Assembly (NCBI RefSeq): GCF_000429905.1
Contig: NZ_AUCT01000003.1
Location: 310,001 to 374,000 of the forward strand
Direction: 5' to 3'
DNA from: Desulfatibacillum aliphaticivorans DSM 15576
GTDB lineage: Bacteria; Desulfobacterota; Desulfobacteria; Desulfobacterales; Desulfatibacillaceae
DNA: 64,000 nucleotides
Below the pieces are notes generated by a model. That model was given only the letters and a program-made list of their open reading frames with translations, was not told the DNA's origin and did no database searches. The position numbers were made by a program, and so were the translations under genes. This document shows positions 52,921-60,425 of this stretch, piece after piece. Within the stretch, counting starts at the first letter, position 1. The number at the start of each line of letters is the position of its first letter.

Positions 52921-54111
52921 TTATTTCTGCGCAATGTTTTCCCAGATGATGGAATAGCCCTGCCCTCTTCCCACGCACATGGTGCACAGACCGTATCTGG
53001 CCTTGGGATTTTCACGGAACTGGGCCGCCATAAAGGCCGCCAGGCGAGGGCCGGAAGCCGCCAGGGGATGGCCGAAGGCCAAAGCCCCGCCCCAGGGATT
53101 CACCCGGGGATCGTTCCATTCCACGCCCAGGCGATTCAGGCAATACAAGGCCTGGACGGCGAAGGCTTCGTTGATCTCGATGATGTCGATATCATCCATG
53201 GTCAGACCGGCTTTTTGCAAGGCTTTTTGCGTGGCAGGCACGGGCGCAATGCCCATCACCCGGGGATCCACGGCCGCCACGGCGGACGCGACATACCGCA
53301 TGACCGGCTTCAGGCCCATGTCCCAGGCCTTGTCCGCTTCCATCAAGAGGACAGCGGAAGCGCCGTCGTTCAATCCGGAGGCGTTGCCCGGCGTAACCCG
53401 TCCGTTTTCCCGAAACGGAGTTTTGAGGTTGGCCAGGCCTTCCATGGACGTGGAGGGCCGGGGCGCCTGATCCTGATCGATAACGACCTTATTGCCTTCG
53501 GCGTCCACGGTTTCCACGGGGATGATCATGCTTTTCATCTTACCCGCTTCAATGGCCTTATGGGCTTTTGCCTGGCATTCCACGGCGTAGGCGTCGGCCA
53601 TTTCCTTGGTGAACTCGGGCCACCGGTCATGGATGTTTTCGGCGGTCTGGCCCATGTTGAAGGCGCTGGCGTCTCCCATGGCCTCTTCGGCCCTGGGGTG
53701 AGGATCCCGCATGAATCCCATGGGCAAATGTCCCATGTGCTCCACGCCGCCGGCAACCAGGCAGTCCAACATGCCGCTGGCGATATTGGAGCATGCAAAG
53801 CCTAAAGCTGTAAGCCCGGAGGCGCACATGCGGTCAATGCTGCAGCCGGGGACGTTCCAGCCCCAGCCGGCCAGCATGGAGATCATACGGCCTATGGTGC
53901 CGCCCTGCTCTTTCATCTGATTGGTGACGCCCCACAATATGTCTTCCACCATTTCAGGCTTGGCCGGAGGGTTGCGTTCCATAAGCGCATGCAGCAAAGG
54001 GATGCACAGGTCCTCCGCCCTTGTGTTCCAGAAAATGCCCTTTTCCCCCGCCCTGCCGAATGCCGTGCGCACGGCGTCCACCGCAACAACTTCTGATAAT
54101 TTTCCGGCCAT
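52921..54111 (-). CDS. Thiolase (acetyl-CoA C-acyltransferase), second of a pair
   Basis: 396 residues from ATG 54111; the frame runs to 54168 only through the upstream gene's end. The nucleophile is Cys 96 in IDRMCASGL. EINEAFAVQ, LAFGHPLAASG and CVGRGQG are the other active-site elements. It cleaves 3-ketoacyl-CoA to acetyl-CoA and a shortened acyl-CoA. The stop of the upstream thiolase is two bases before this ATG. With NEAF intact, it is the more conventional of the two thiolases. Confidence 0.92.
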   Translation of the reverse strand: MAGKLSEVVAVDAVRTAFGRAGEKGIFWNTRAEDLCIPLLHALMERNPPAKPEMVEDILWGVTNQMKEQGGTIGRMISMLAGWGWNVPGCSIDRMCASGLTALGFACSNIASGMLDCLVAGGVEHMGHLPMGFMRDPHPRAEEAMGDASAFNMGQTAENIHDRWPEFTKEMADAYAVECQAKAHKAIEAGKMKSMIIPVETVDAEGNKVVIDQDQAPRPSTSMEGLANLKTPFRENGRVTPGNASGLNDGASAVLLMEADKAWDMGLKPVMRYVASAVAAVDPRVMGIAPVPATQKALQKAGLTMDDIDIIEINEAFAVQALYCLNRLGVEWNDPRVNPWGGALAFGHPLAASGPRLAAFMAAQFRENPKARYGLCTMCVGRGQGYSIIWENIAQK

Positions 54112-54113
54112 GA

Positions 54114-55358
54114 TTATTTCCTTTCGAGAACGGCTGCAATTCCAAGGCCGCCGCCTCCGCAAATGCATTCCAGGGCCATTTTGGCGTCCCTGCGGCGCAT
54201 TTCATACACCAGGGAAACCAACACGCGCACGCCGGTGGCGGCGATGGGATGGCCCAGTGATATTCCCGATCCGTTGACGTTGATCTTGCCGTAATCTTCC
54301 TTGCCAATGCCCATGTCCTTGAGATCAGCCAGAACCTGGGCCGCAAAGGCCTCCTGGATTTCGATCAGCTCCATCTGGTCCATGGATACGTCCGCCTGAG
54401 CCAAAGCCTTGCGGGCGGCCGCGCCCACGGTGAGGTAAGTGCGGGTGGGGTCCGCGCCGGCCACGGCCACAGCCTTGACGGAAGCCAGAACTTCCAGGCC
54501 CAGTTCCTTGGCTTTTTCAGCGCTCATGACCACCACGGCGGCGGCGCCGTCGTTTTCCGTGGAGGAGTTGCCCGCCGTGCAGACGCCGCCCAAAACCGGC
54601 TTGAGCTTGGCCAGCTTTTCAATAGCCGAATCGGGCCTGGGGTTTTCGTCCTTGGCCACGATAATGGGATCGCCCTTGCGCTGGGGAATGGTGATGGGAA
54701 TCATTTCCTCGTCAAACTTGCCCGCCTCCTGGGCGGCGCAGGCCTTTTGATGGCTGCCCAGGGCCCATTCGTCGCATTCCTCCCGGGTGACGCCTTCCTC
54801 CTTGGCGCCGGTTTCGGCCCAGGACATCATGGAAGGGAGTATGCCGTAGCGGCTTTCGGGCTGGCTCATGACCCTGGCCCGCTGAATGCGGTCGTACATG
54901 GGCATGCCCCAGATGCCCAAATCGCCGTGGCCCCTGGGCATGCCCTTTTGGCCGCCCACGCCCCACTTGATATTGCCGGGCAGGTAAAATTCAGCGTTGG
55001 ACATGCTTTCCACGCCGCCGGCCACGATGATCTCGGCCTGTCCGCTTTGAATCAGGGCGGAGGCCAGGCGGATGGTTTCCAGGCCGGTGCAGCACCGGCG
55101 GTCAATGGTGAGTCCGGGGATTTCCTCGGGCCAGCCTGCATTCAAAAGCCCCATGCGGGCGATGTTTACGTACTCGCCGTTCTGGTAGGACTGGCCCATA
55201 ATCACTTCGTCCACCTGATCCGGTTTAATCCCCGCCTTTTTGATGGATTCGTTTAGAACCAGAGCGGCCAGGTCGTAGGCCTCGATGGTCTTGAGCGCGC
55301 CCATATAGCGCCCGACGGGAGTGCGGACGCCGCTGACAATAACTATTTCCTTTGTCAT
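54114..55358 (-). CDS. Thiolase (acetyl-CoA acetyltransferase-like), first of a pair
   Basis: 414 residues. GGAGGGAAAAGA before the ATG. The nucleophile is probably Cys 89 in IDRRCCTGLE, with a second Cys beside it. SGISLGHPIAATG holds the catalytic His. The NEAF motif reads QEAFAAQ, so the oxyanion-hole Asn is Gln. The second Cys motif is CICGGGGLG. Thiolase fold and length are normal; the substitutions may change chain-length preference or favour condensation. Translationally coupled to the next thiolase and 18 bases after the long acyl-CoA dehydrogenase. Confidence 0.88.
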   Translation of the reverse strand: MTKEIVIVSGVRTPVGRYMGALKTIEAYDLAALVLNESIKKAGIKPDQVDEVIMGQSYQNGEYVNIARMGLLNAGWPEEIPGLTIDRRCCTGLETIRLASALIQSGQAEIIVAGGVESMSNAEFYLPGNIKWGVGGQKGMPRGHGDLGIWGMPMYDRIQRARVMSQPESRYGILPSMMSWAETGAKEEGVTREECDEWALGSHQKACAAQEAGKFDEEMIPITIPQRKGDPIIVAKDENPRPDSAIEKLAKLKPVLGGVCTAGNSSTENDGAAAVVVMSAEKAKELGLEVLASVKAVAVAGADPTRTYLTVGAAARKALAQADVSMDQMELIEIQEAFAAQVLADLKDMGIGKEDYGKINVNGSGISLGHPIAATGVRVLVSLVYEMRRRDAKMALECICGGGGLGIAAVLERK

Positions 55359-55376
55359 TCTTTTCCCTCCGTGGAT

Positions 55377-57164
55377 TTAGAACGCGTTGTCGGCCATTTC
55401 CACAACCTCCCGGTCCACGCGGGTGCACGTGCGAGCCCGGGCCTGGGTGTGAGGCAGGGTGATGTCCGTAAAGAAGGTCGCCTGGGCCACCTTGCCGCGG
55501 AAAAAGTCGTTTTTCTTGCCGGATTTCTGGGCTCTATCATACGCGATAATGGCCAGATCCACCAAGCGCCAAACCATGATGACTTCGGAAAAGCACATGA
55601 GCGCCGGATAGGTGTAGGAAGCCCATTGCAGGGGATCGGCGGAATACCGGGAGCTCATTTCCCTTGCCATTTCCTGGAGGTCGTCCATGACGTCCTTAAG
55701 AAAGCGCACCTGGCTGCCCAGGCCGGGGTGGGCGTGGTTCTTCTCGCAGAAATCCGTGATCTCCTTGAGAAAGGCCTTGTAGGGCGCGCCTTCGTTCATG
55801 TGCATTTTGCGGCCCATGAGGTCCGTGGACTGAATGCCGTTGGCGCCTTCGTACAGGCTCATGATTTTGGAGTCGCGAAGGTATTGTTCAATGGGGTAGT
55901 CCTTGCAGAATCCGTAGCCGCCCAGGCATTGCATGGCCGTCTCGCAAACCTTAAAGCCGATGTCCGAGCAATAGGACTTGACGATGGGAGTCATGAATTC
56001 CATGAGCATGGTGCAGCGCTCTTTTTCCTCGGGATCGGTCGTGACCTGGGCCAGGTCGGCCCAGAAGGCGGTGGTATAAATCATGGAGCGCATGCCGTCC
56101 ACGGCGCCTTTCATCCACAAGAGCATGCGGCGGACGTCGGGATGGTCGATGATGGGCACAGAGCCCTGCTTGCGTTTGGCGATGTCCCGGCCTTGAACCC
56201 GGCTTTTGGTGTAATCCAGGGCGTGCTGATACGCGGCGCTGGCCATGGACATGCCGGACACGCCCGTGTTGATGCGGGCTGCGTTCATCATCTGGAACAT
56301 GTGGGCCAGGCCCATGTTGGCCTTGCCGCACAAGTAGCCGATGCAGCCGTCCTTGCCGCCGAAAGCCAAAGCGGCCGTGGGCGAGGAGTGGAGACCCAGT
56401 TTTTTCTCAATGCCCGTACAAACCACGTCGTTAAACTCGCCGGGGTTTCCGTTTTCGTCCACACGGTACTTGGGCACGATAAACAGGGAAATGCCGCGCA
56501 CGCCCTCGGGCGCGCCCTCTATCCGGGCAAGAGCCAAATGCACGATGTTGTCGGCCAGGTCGTGATCGCCCCAGGAGATGAAAATCTTGTTTCCCTTGAT
56601 TTTGTAATGATCGCCTTCGGGATAGGCCATGGTTTCCAGGGCCGCCAGATTGGAGCCTGCATTTGGCTCGGTCAGGGCCATGGTGCCCGCCCATTCGCCG
56701 CCGTACATCTTGGGGATGTAAGTCTGCTTCTGCTCGTCCGTGCCAAAGGACTCGATCAGGTGCGCCGCGCCGTGGGTGAGGCTGGGCGCCATGTTAAAGG
56801 ACTGGCACGCGCCGTACATGAGGTCGTTGACCACAATGCGCATCATGGTGGGGAAGCCCTGGCCGCCGAATTCGGGATCGCGCACCGCGGCGGTCCAGCC
56901 GTCCTCGCCGTAGGCCTTGAAGGCGGTCTTGAATTCCTTGGGGCAAGTGACCGTGTTGTTCTCCCAATGCACGCCCTGCTCCTCCCCGATTTCGTTCAAC
57001 GGGGAGACCACGCCCTTGGCGAAGCGGATGGCTTCGTTCACCAGCATGTCCAGCGCGTCCTCGTTCAGGGATTCGTAACGCTCGAATTCACAGAGCTTGC
57101 CGTATCCCAATTGCTCTTTAAGGATAAAGAACAAATCCTTTTGATTGATTTTGAAATCGCTCAT
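55377..57164 (-). CDS. Acyl-CoA dehydrogenase, long form with C-terminal extension
   Basis: 595 residues, about 200 more than the short class. It belongs to the long bacterial acyl-CoA dehydrogenases (DmdC-like branch) with an extra C-terminal helical domain. MALTEPNAGSNL (about 162-173) and ISWGDHDLADN are the flavin region. The catalytic Glu lies in SLYEGANGIQSTDLMGRKM (about 437-455). AGGATG precedes the ATG. Such enzymes act on medium- or long-chain or unusual acyl-CoAs and feed ETF. Head of the run dehydrogenase, two thiolases, dehydrogenase, hydratase. An inverted-repeat element separates it from the 3-hydroxyacyl-CoA dehydrogenase gene. Confidence 0.9.
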   Translation of the reverse strand: MSDFKINQKDLFFILKEQLGYGKLCEFERYESLNEDALDMLVNEAIRFAKGVVSPLNEIGEEQGVHWENNTVTCPKEFKTAFKAYGEDGWTAAVRDPEFGGQGFPTMMRIVVNDLMYGACQSFNMAPSLTHGAAHLIESFGTDEQKQTYIPKMYGGEWAGTMALTEPNAGSNLAALETMAYPEGDHYKIKGNKIFISWGDHDLADNIVHLALARIEGAPEGVRGISLFIVPKYRVDENGNPGEFNDVVCTGIEKKLGLHSSPTAALAFGGKDGCIGYLCGKANMGLAHMFQMMNAARINTGVSGMSMASAAYQHALDYTKSRVQGRDIAKRKQGSVPIIDHPDVRRMLLWMKGAVDGMRSMIYTTAFWADLAQVTTDPEEKERCTMLMEFMTPIVKSYCSDIGFKVCETAMQCLGGYGFCKDYPIEQYLRDSKIMSLYEGANGIQSTDLMGRKMHMNEGAPYKAFLKEITDFCEKNHAHPGLGSQVRFLKDVMDDLQEMAREMSSRYSADPLQWASYTYPALMCFSEVIMVWRLVDLAIIAYDRAQKSGKKNDFFRGKVAQATFFTDITLPHTQARARTCTRVDREVVEMADNAF

Positions 57165-57246
57165 AGCTTTTCATCCTATCGCCGCTTTTGCAGGCGGTTG
57201 ATCAAGGTCGGGTATGCGTTGAATCGGCATTGAGAATCGTTTTATG

Positions 57247-57396
57247 TTGGGTTTCGCAAGCTCAACCCAATCTACGTCGCGATAAGAAAAGGCGTAGGTT
57301 GGGTGGTTCTGCTGCGGCTTCATGCGTAGAATCCAGGAGAGTGCGTTCGCCCTCCGAATTTTAAAAATCCAATGAAGCTGTGCAGGTTCACCCAAC
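57247..57396. repeat. Inverted-repeat element, copy B (degenerate)
   Basis: Left end TTGGGTTTCGC (57247-57257). Inner pair AACCCAATCTACG (57264-57276) and CGTAGGTTGGGT (57293-57304). The right end, CACCCAACA near 57388-57396, is worn. It fills most of the 317-base gap between two beta-oxidation genes; no gene there. Confidence 0.65.
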
Positions 57397-57443
57397 AAAA
57401 TGTTCATTCCTCCCGGCCGACTCATAAAAACCCGCCTCGTGTT

Positions 57444-57476
57444 GGCTCAAACGTCAAACGTAGATTTGACCCCATT
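57444..57476. repeat. 33-bp direct repeat, copy 2
   Basis: Same as 50897-50929 apart from one base. Six bases beyond the 3' end of the 3-hydroxyacyl-CoA dehydrogenase gene. Confidence 0.8.
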
Positions 57477-57481
57477 CGGGT

Positions 57482-58354
57482 TTATTTTTTACGGGTTCCG
57501 TCTTCGTTGTATTCGTACCATCCCTTGCCGGTCTTGCGGCCCAGGTGGCCGGCCTTGACCTTGCGCCTGAGCAGCAGGGGCGGATAAAAACGGGGGTCGC
57601 CGGTTTCCTTGTAGGTGGCCATCATGGCGCCGTAGGACACGTCAAGGCCCACCATGTCGCCGGTCTCGAAAATGCCCATCTTGCGGCCCGAGCCCAGACG
57701 CAGGCCCTTGTCAATGTCTTCGCAGGAAGCCACGCCCTGCTCCACCAAACGCATGGCCTCGATGTTGGAAGGGAAATTGATGCGATTGATCACAAACCCG
57801 GCGATGTCGCGGTTGACCATGATGGGCTCCTTGCCGATCTGCAGCACATACTCCCGTCCGGCCTGGGCGGTTTCGTCGGTGGTGGCCACCCCCTTGATGA
57901 CCTCCACGGCCATCATCATGGGAACAGGAGAGAAAAAGTGAATGCCCAAAACCTGCTCCTCCCGTTTGGTTACGGCGGCCAGTTCGGTGATGGGAATGGC
58001 CGAGGTGTTGGAGGCAATGAGCGCGTCCGGACCGCAGGCTTCGTCCAAAGCCTTGAAGATTCCCTCCTTGACTTCCAGGTTTTCGAAAACCACTTCAATG
58101 GCCAGGTCCACGTCCTTGGCGGCTTCATAGCCGGTGACGGTCGTGATGCGCTTCATGACCGTGTCCACGTCTTCGGAAATCTTGCCTTTTTCCGCAAACT
58201 TGCCCACGGACCAGGCGATGTTTTTTTTGGCCTTTTCAAGGGCCGCTTCCGACATGTCCGTCAAAAACACCTCGATGCCGGCCTGGGCGCTCACCTGGGC
58301 GATGCCCGCTCCCATGAGTCCCGAACCCACCACAAACATTGATTTAATAGCCAT
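57482..58354 (-). CDS. 3-hydroxyacyl-CoA dehydrogenase (3-hydroxybutyryl-CoA dehydrogenase-like)
   Basis: 290 residues, single-function form. NAD-binding GSGLMGAGIA (about 11-20). SNTSAIPITELA and IHFFSPVPMMMAVEVI are the family blocks with the catalytic His. DIAGFVINRI starts the C-terminal domain, and GRKTGKGWYEY closes it. AGGAGGAAATC precedes the ATG. It oxidises 3-hydroxyacyl-CoA to 3-ketoacyl-CoA with NAD+. First gene on this strand after the divergent regulator, so the region between is probably its control region. Confidence 0.92.
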   Translation of the reverse strand: MAIKSMFVVGSGLMGAGIAQVSAQAGIEVFLTDMSEAALEKAKKNIAWSVGKFAEKGKISEDVDTVMKRITTVTGYEAAKDVDLAIEVVFENLEVKEGIFKALDEACGPDALIASNTSAIPITELAAVTKREEQVLGIHFFSPVPMMMAVEVIKGVATTDETAQAGREYVLQIGKEPIMVNRDIAGFVINRINFPSNIEAMRLVEQGVASCEDIDKGLRLGSGRKMGIFETGDMVGLDVSYGAMMATYKETGDPRFYPPLLLRRKVKAGHLGRKTGKGWYEYNEDGTRKK

Positions 58355-58505
58355 GATTTCCTCCTGAAGGGTGATGATCTGGTTAAATTGGTAAAGGTTA
58401 ATTCCCTGCTATGGAAAACTTGCTGATTGAAAAAGTCGTAGCTCGTTCCCATGGTTTTCGTGTGAGCGCATACGAATGCATATCACGATGAGTAAACATA
58501 AAATC

Positions 58506-58726
58506 GGAATAACTGCCCAATTGTTGGGTTGCGAAGTCCACAGGTTTTTTTGACGCTTGATGCGTCCGCGCCGGACTTCTTAACCCAACCTACGATCCTG
58601 TTCGACGCGACGTAGGTTGGGTAGAGTTTGCACGGCGTTAAAAAGGGCGTTCGAGTGAATACGTTTTAAAAACTGTTTAAAACCTGACAGGATTCCAACG
58701 AAACCCAACAATTGGGTAGTTATTCC
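58506..58726. repeat. MITE-like element with 28-bp terminal inverted repeats, copy C
   Basis: Ends 58506-58533 and 58699-58726 are inverted repeats over 28 bases with two mismatches (start GGAATAACTGCCCAATTG). An inner pair AACCCAACCTACG / CGTAGGTTGGGT is present, as in copies A and B. 221 bp long, non-coding, in the divergent region between the 3-hydroxyacyl-CoA dehydrogenase and its presumed regulator. No obvious target-site duplication was seen. Confidence 0.75.
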
Positions 58727-58819
58727 CACCCGGCGCCCGGCTTGATTAGAGCAAAAGGCTTGCCAAACTTGAACGATTGCATATTCAAACTTATAACATC
58801 TTGATTTAAAGCTATATAT

Positions 58820-58964
58820 AATACATAATGCTTACTTGCATTATATATTTTCAGGGCGAAAGCCAGGCCCATTCTGTATAGAATTTTCTACACACTTTCC
58901 TGTAAAATTGCTTAGCATTTTGGAATTGCACTAAATAGCGTCCATGTATATAATATTATACATG
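58820..58964. promoter_or_regulatory. Two AT-rich palindromes upstream of the sigma54-activator gene
   Basis: Palindrome 1: AATACATAATGC (58820-58831) against GCATTATATATT (58838-58849), one mismatch, 6-base loop. Palindrome 2: CATGTATA (58943-58950) and TATACATG (58957-58964), perfect, 6-base spacer, ending 45 bases before the ATG at 59009. They could be operators for autoregulation or for control of the divergent dehydrogenase gene. Confidence 0.45.
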
Positions 58965-59008
58965 TAGATATTCTTATACGGAACTCCAAACCAGGAAAAA
59001 AACGCCTC

Positions 59009-60391
59009 ATGAGCCAATCCCGCAAAAAATCCGCCGCCCCCAAAAAAATCCCCCAGGATCTGTTGGACGCCCTCTTGAACAACCCGTACGAAGGCCTGAT
59101 TCTGGTGGACGACCAGGGAATCATCCGCCATATGTCCAGCGCCAACGAGGGGATATACCCTTTCACGCCCCAGGAATCGGTGGGCAGGCATATTCATGAC
59201 GTCTCGCCCAAGAGCCGGATGGACCGGACCATACGCACCGGCAAGGCGGAGATCGGGCGCAGCATGATTCTGGACGACAAGACCAGGGTAGTGGCCCGTT
59301 TTCCCCTGAGTAAGGACGGCAAGGTGATCGGCGCGGCGGGCAAGCTGTTGTTCATGGATCCGGGCAAGATGAAGGAGTTGTACGAGCGCATCACCCATCT
59401 GGAGCGGCGCCTGGAAAAATACGAGGATGAACTGGCGCAGATATACCGCACCAATTATTCTCTGGACAGCATTTTGGGAGATTCGCCGGACATTATTCAG
59501 GCAAAGAGGCTTGCCGAGCAGGCGGCCGGAGCGGACTCGCCGGTGTTGATCATGGGGGAGTCGGGCACGGGCAAGGAGCTTTTCGCCCATGCCATCCATG
59601 GCCTGAGCCAGCGGGACTCGGGAGCCCTGGTGAAAGTGAATTGCGCGGCCATTCCCGGGGAATTGCTGGAAGCGGAATTGTTTGGGTACGAGGAAGGCGC
59701 CTTTACCGGCGCCCGGAAAAAGGGCAAGGCCGGCAAGTTTGAACTGGCCCATGGAGGAACCATCTTCCTGGACGAAATTGGGGACATGCCTTTGCCCATG
59801 CAGATCAAGATCTTGCGGGTGCTTCAGGAGAGGGAGGTGGAGCGCGTGGGCTCCAACCGGCCTAAAAAAGTCGATTTCAGGCTGATTTGCGCCACCAATC
59901 GGGATTTGCCCAAGCTCATGCGGCAGGGTTTGTTTCGCCAGGATTTGTATTACCGCATAAACGTCATGACCCTTAAGCTGCCGCCGCTGCGGGATTGCAG
60001 GGACGACATTTTTCCCCTGTTCCAGCATTTTTCCCGGATTTTAGGCAGGGAGAAGACGCCGCCGAAAATTTTGCCCGGGGTCAAGGAAATCCTTGAAAAA
60101 TATTCCTGGCCGGGCAATGTGCGGGAGTTGAGAAACGTGACCGAGCGCGCTTTGATCGTCTGCCGGGATAACGCGGTTTCTCCGGCCGACCTGCCGGACC
60201 TGAGCCAGCAGGAGGTTTTGCCCCAGGTTATCGAGGAAAAGGCCTCGTTAAAAACCCTGATGGATCAGGCGGAGAAAAAAATCATCGAGCAGACATTGAT
60301 CCAGGCTTCCAGCCGGGCTGAGGCGGCCAGGAATTTGGGCATTCATCGCACGGGCTTGTACCAGAAAATGAAAAAACACGGAATAGAATAA
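59009..60391 (+). CDS. PAS-domain sigma54-dependent transcriptional activator
   Basis: 460 residues. PAS domain at about 20-115, coiled linker at about 121-145, AAA+ sigma54-interaction domain at about 153-385 with Walker A GESGTGKE (183-190), GAFTGA loop intact (230-235) and Walker B TIFLDEIGD, arginine-finger region LFRQDLYYRINV, and a C-terminal Fis-type HTH (RAEAARNLGIHRTGLYQKM). It opens promoters bound by sigma54-RNA polymerase in response to a signal read by the PAS domain, often a CoA ester or redox state in fatty-acid gene regulators. Divergent to the beta-oxidation genes, which are its likely targets; the two sigma54 promoters near 29 kb could be others (inference). Confidence 0.92.
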   Translation: MSQSRKKSAAPKKIPQDLLDALLNNPYEGLILVDDQGIIRHMSSANEGIYPFTPQESVGRHIHDVSPKSRMDRTIRTGKAEIGRSMILDDKTRVVARFPLSKDGKVIGAAGKLLFMDPGKMKELYERITHLERRLEKYEDELAQIYRTNYSLDSILGDSPDIIQAKRLAEQAAGADSPVLIMGESGTGKELFAHAIHGLSQRDSGALVKVNCAAIPGELLEAELFGYEEGAFTGARKKGKAGKFELAHGGTIFLDEIGDMPLPMQIKILRVLQEREVERVGSNRPKKVDFRLICATNRDLPKLMRQGLFRQDLYYRINVMTLKLPPLRDCRDDIFPLFQHFSRILGREKTPPKILPGVKEILEKYSWPGNVRELRNVTERALIVCRDNAVSPADLPDLSQQEVLPQVIEEKASLKTLMDQAEKKIIEQTLIQASSRAEAARNLGIHRTGLYQKMKKHGIE

Positions 60392-60425
60392 GAAAATATA
60401 TAATTTCCAAAATGGGAAAAATGAA

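Noticed and set aside
55371..57233. Long open frame (620 codons) on the plus strand
   Set aside because: It is antisense to the long acyl-CoA dehydrogenase, whose sequence is clearly conserved; high GC content creates such mirror frames.
58506..58726. Insertion sequence
   Set aside because: It has terminal inverted repeats but no transposase frame and no visible target duplication, so it is kept only as a MITE-like repeat.
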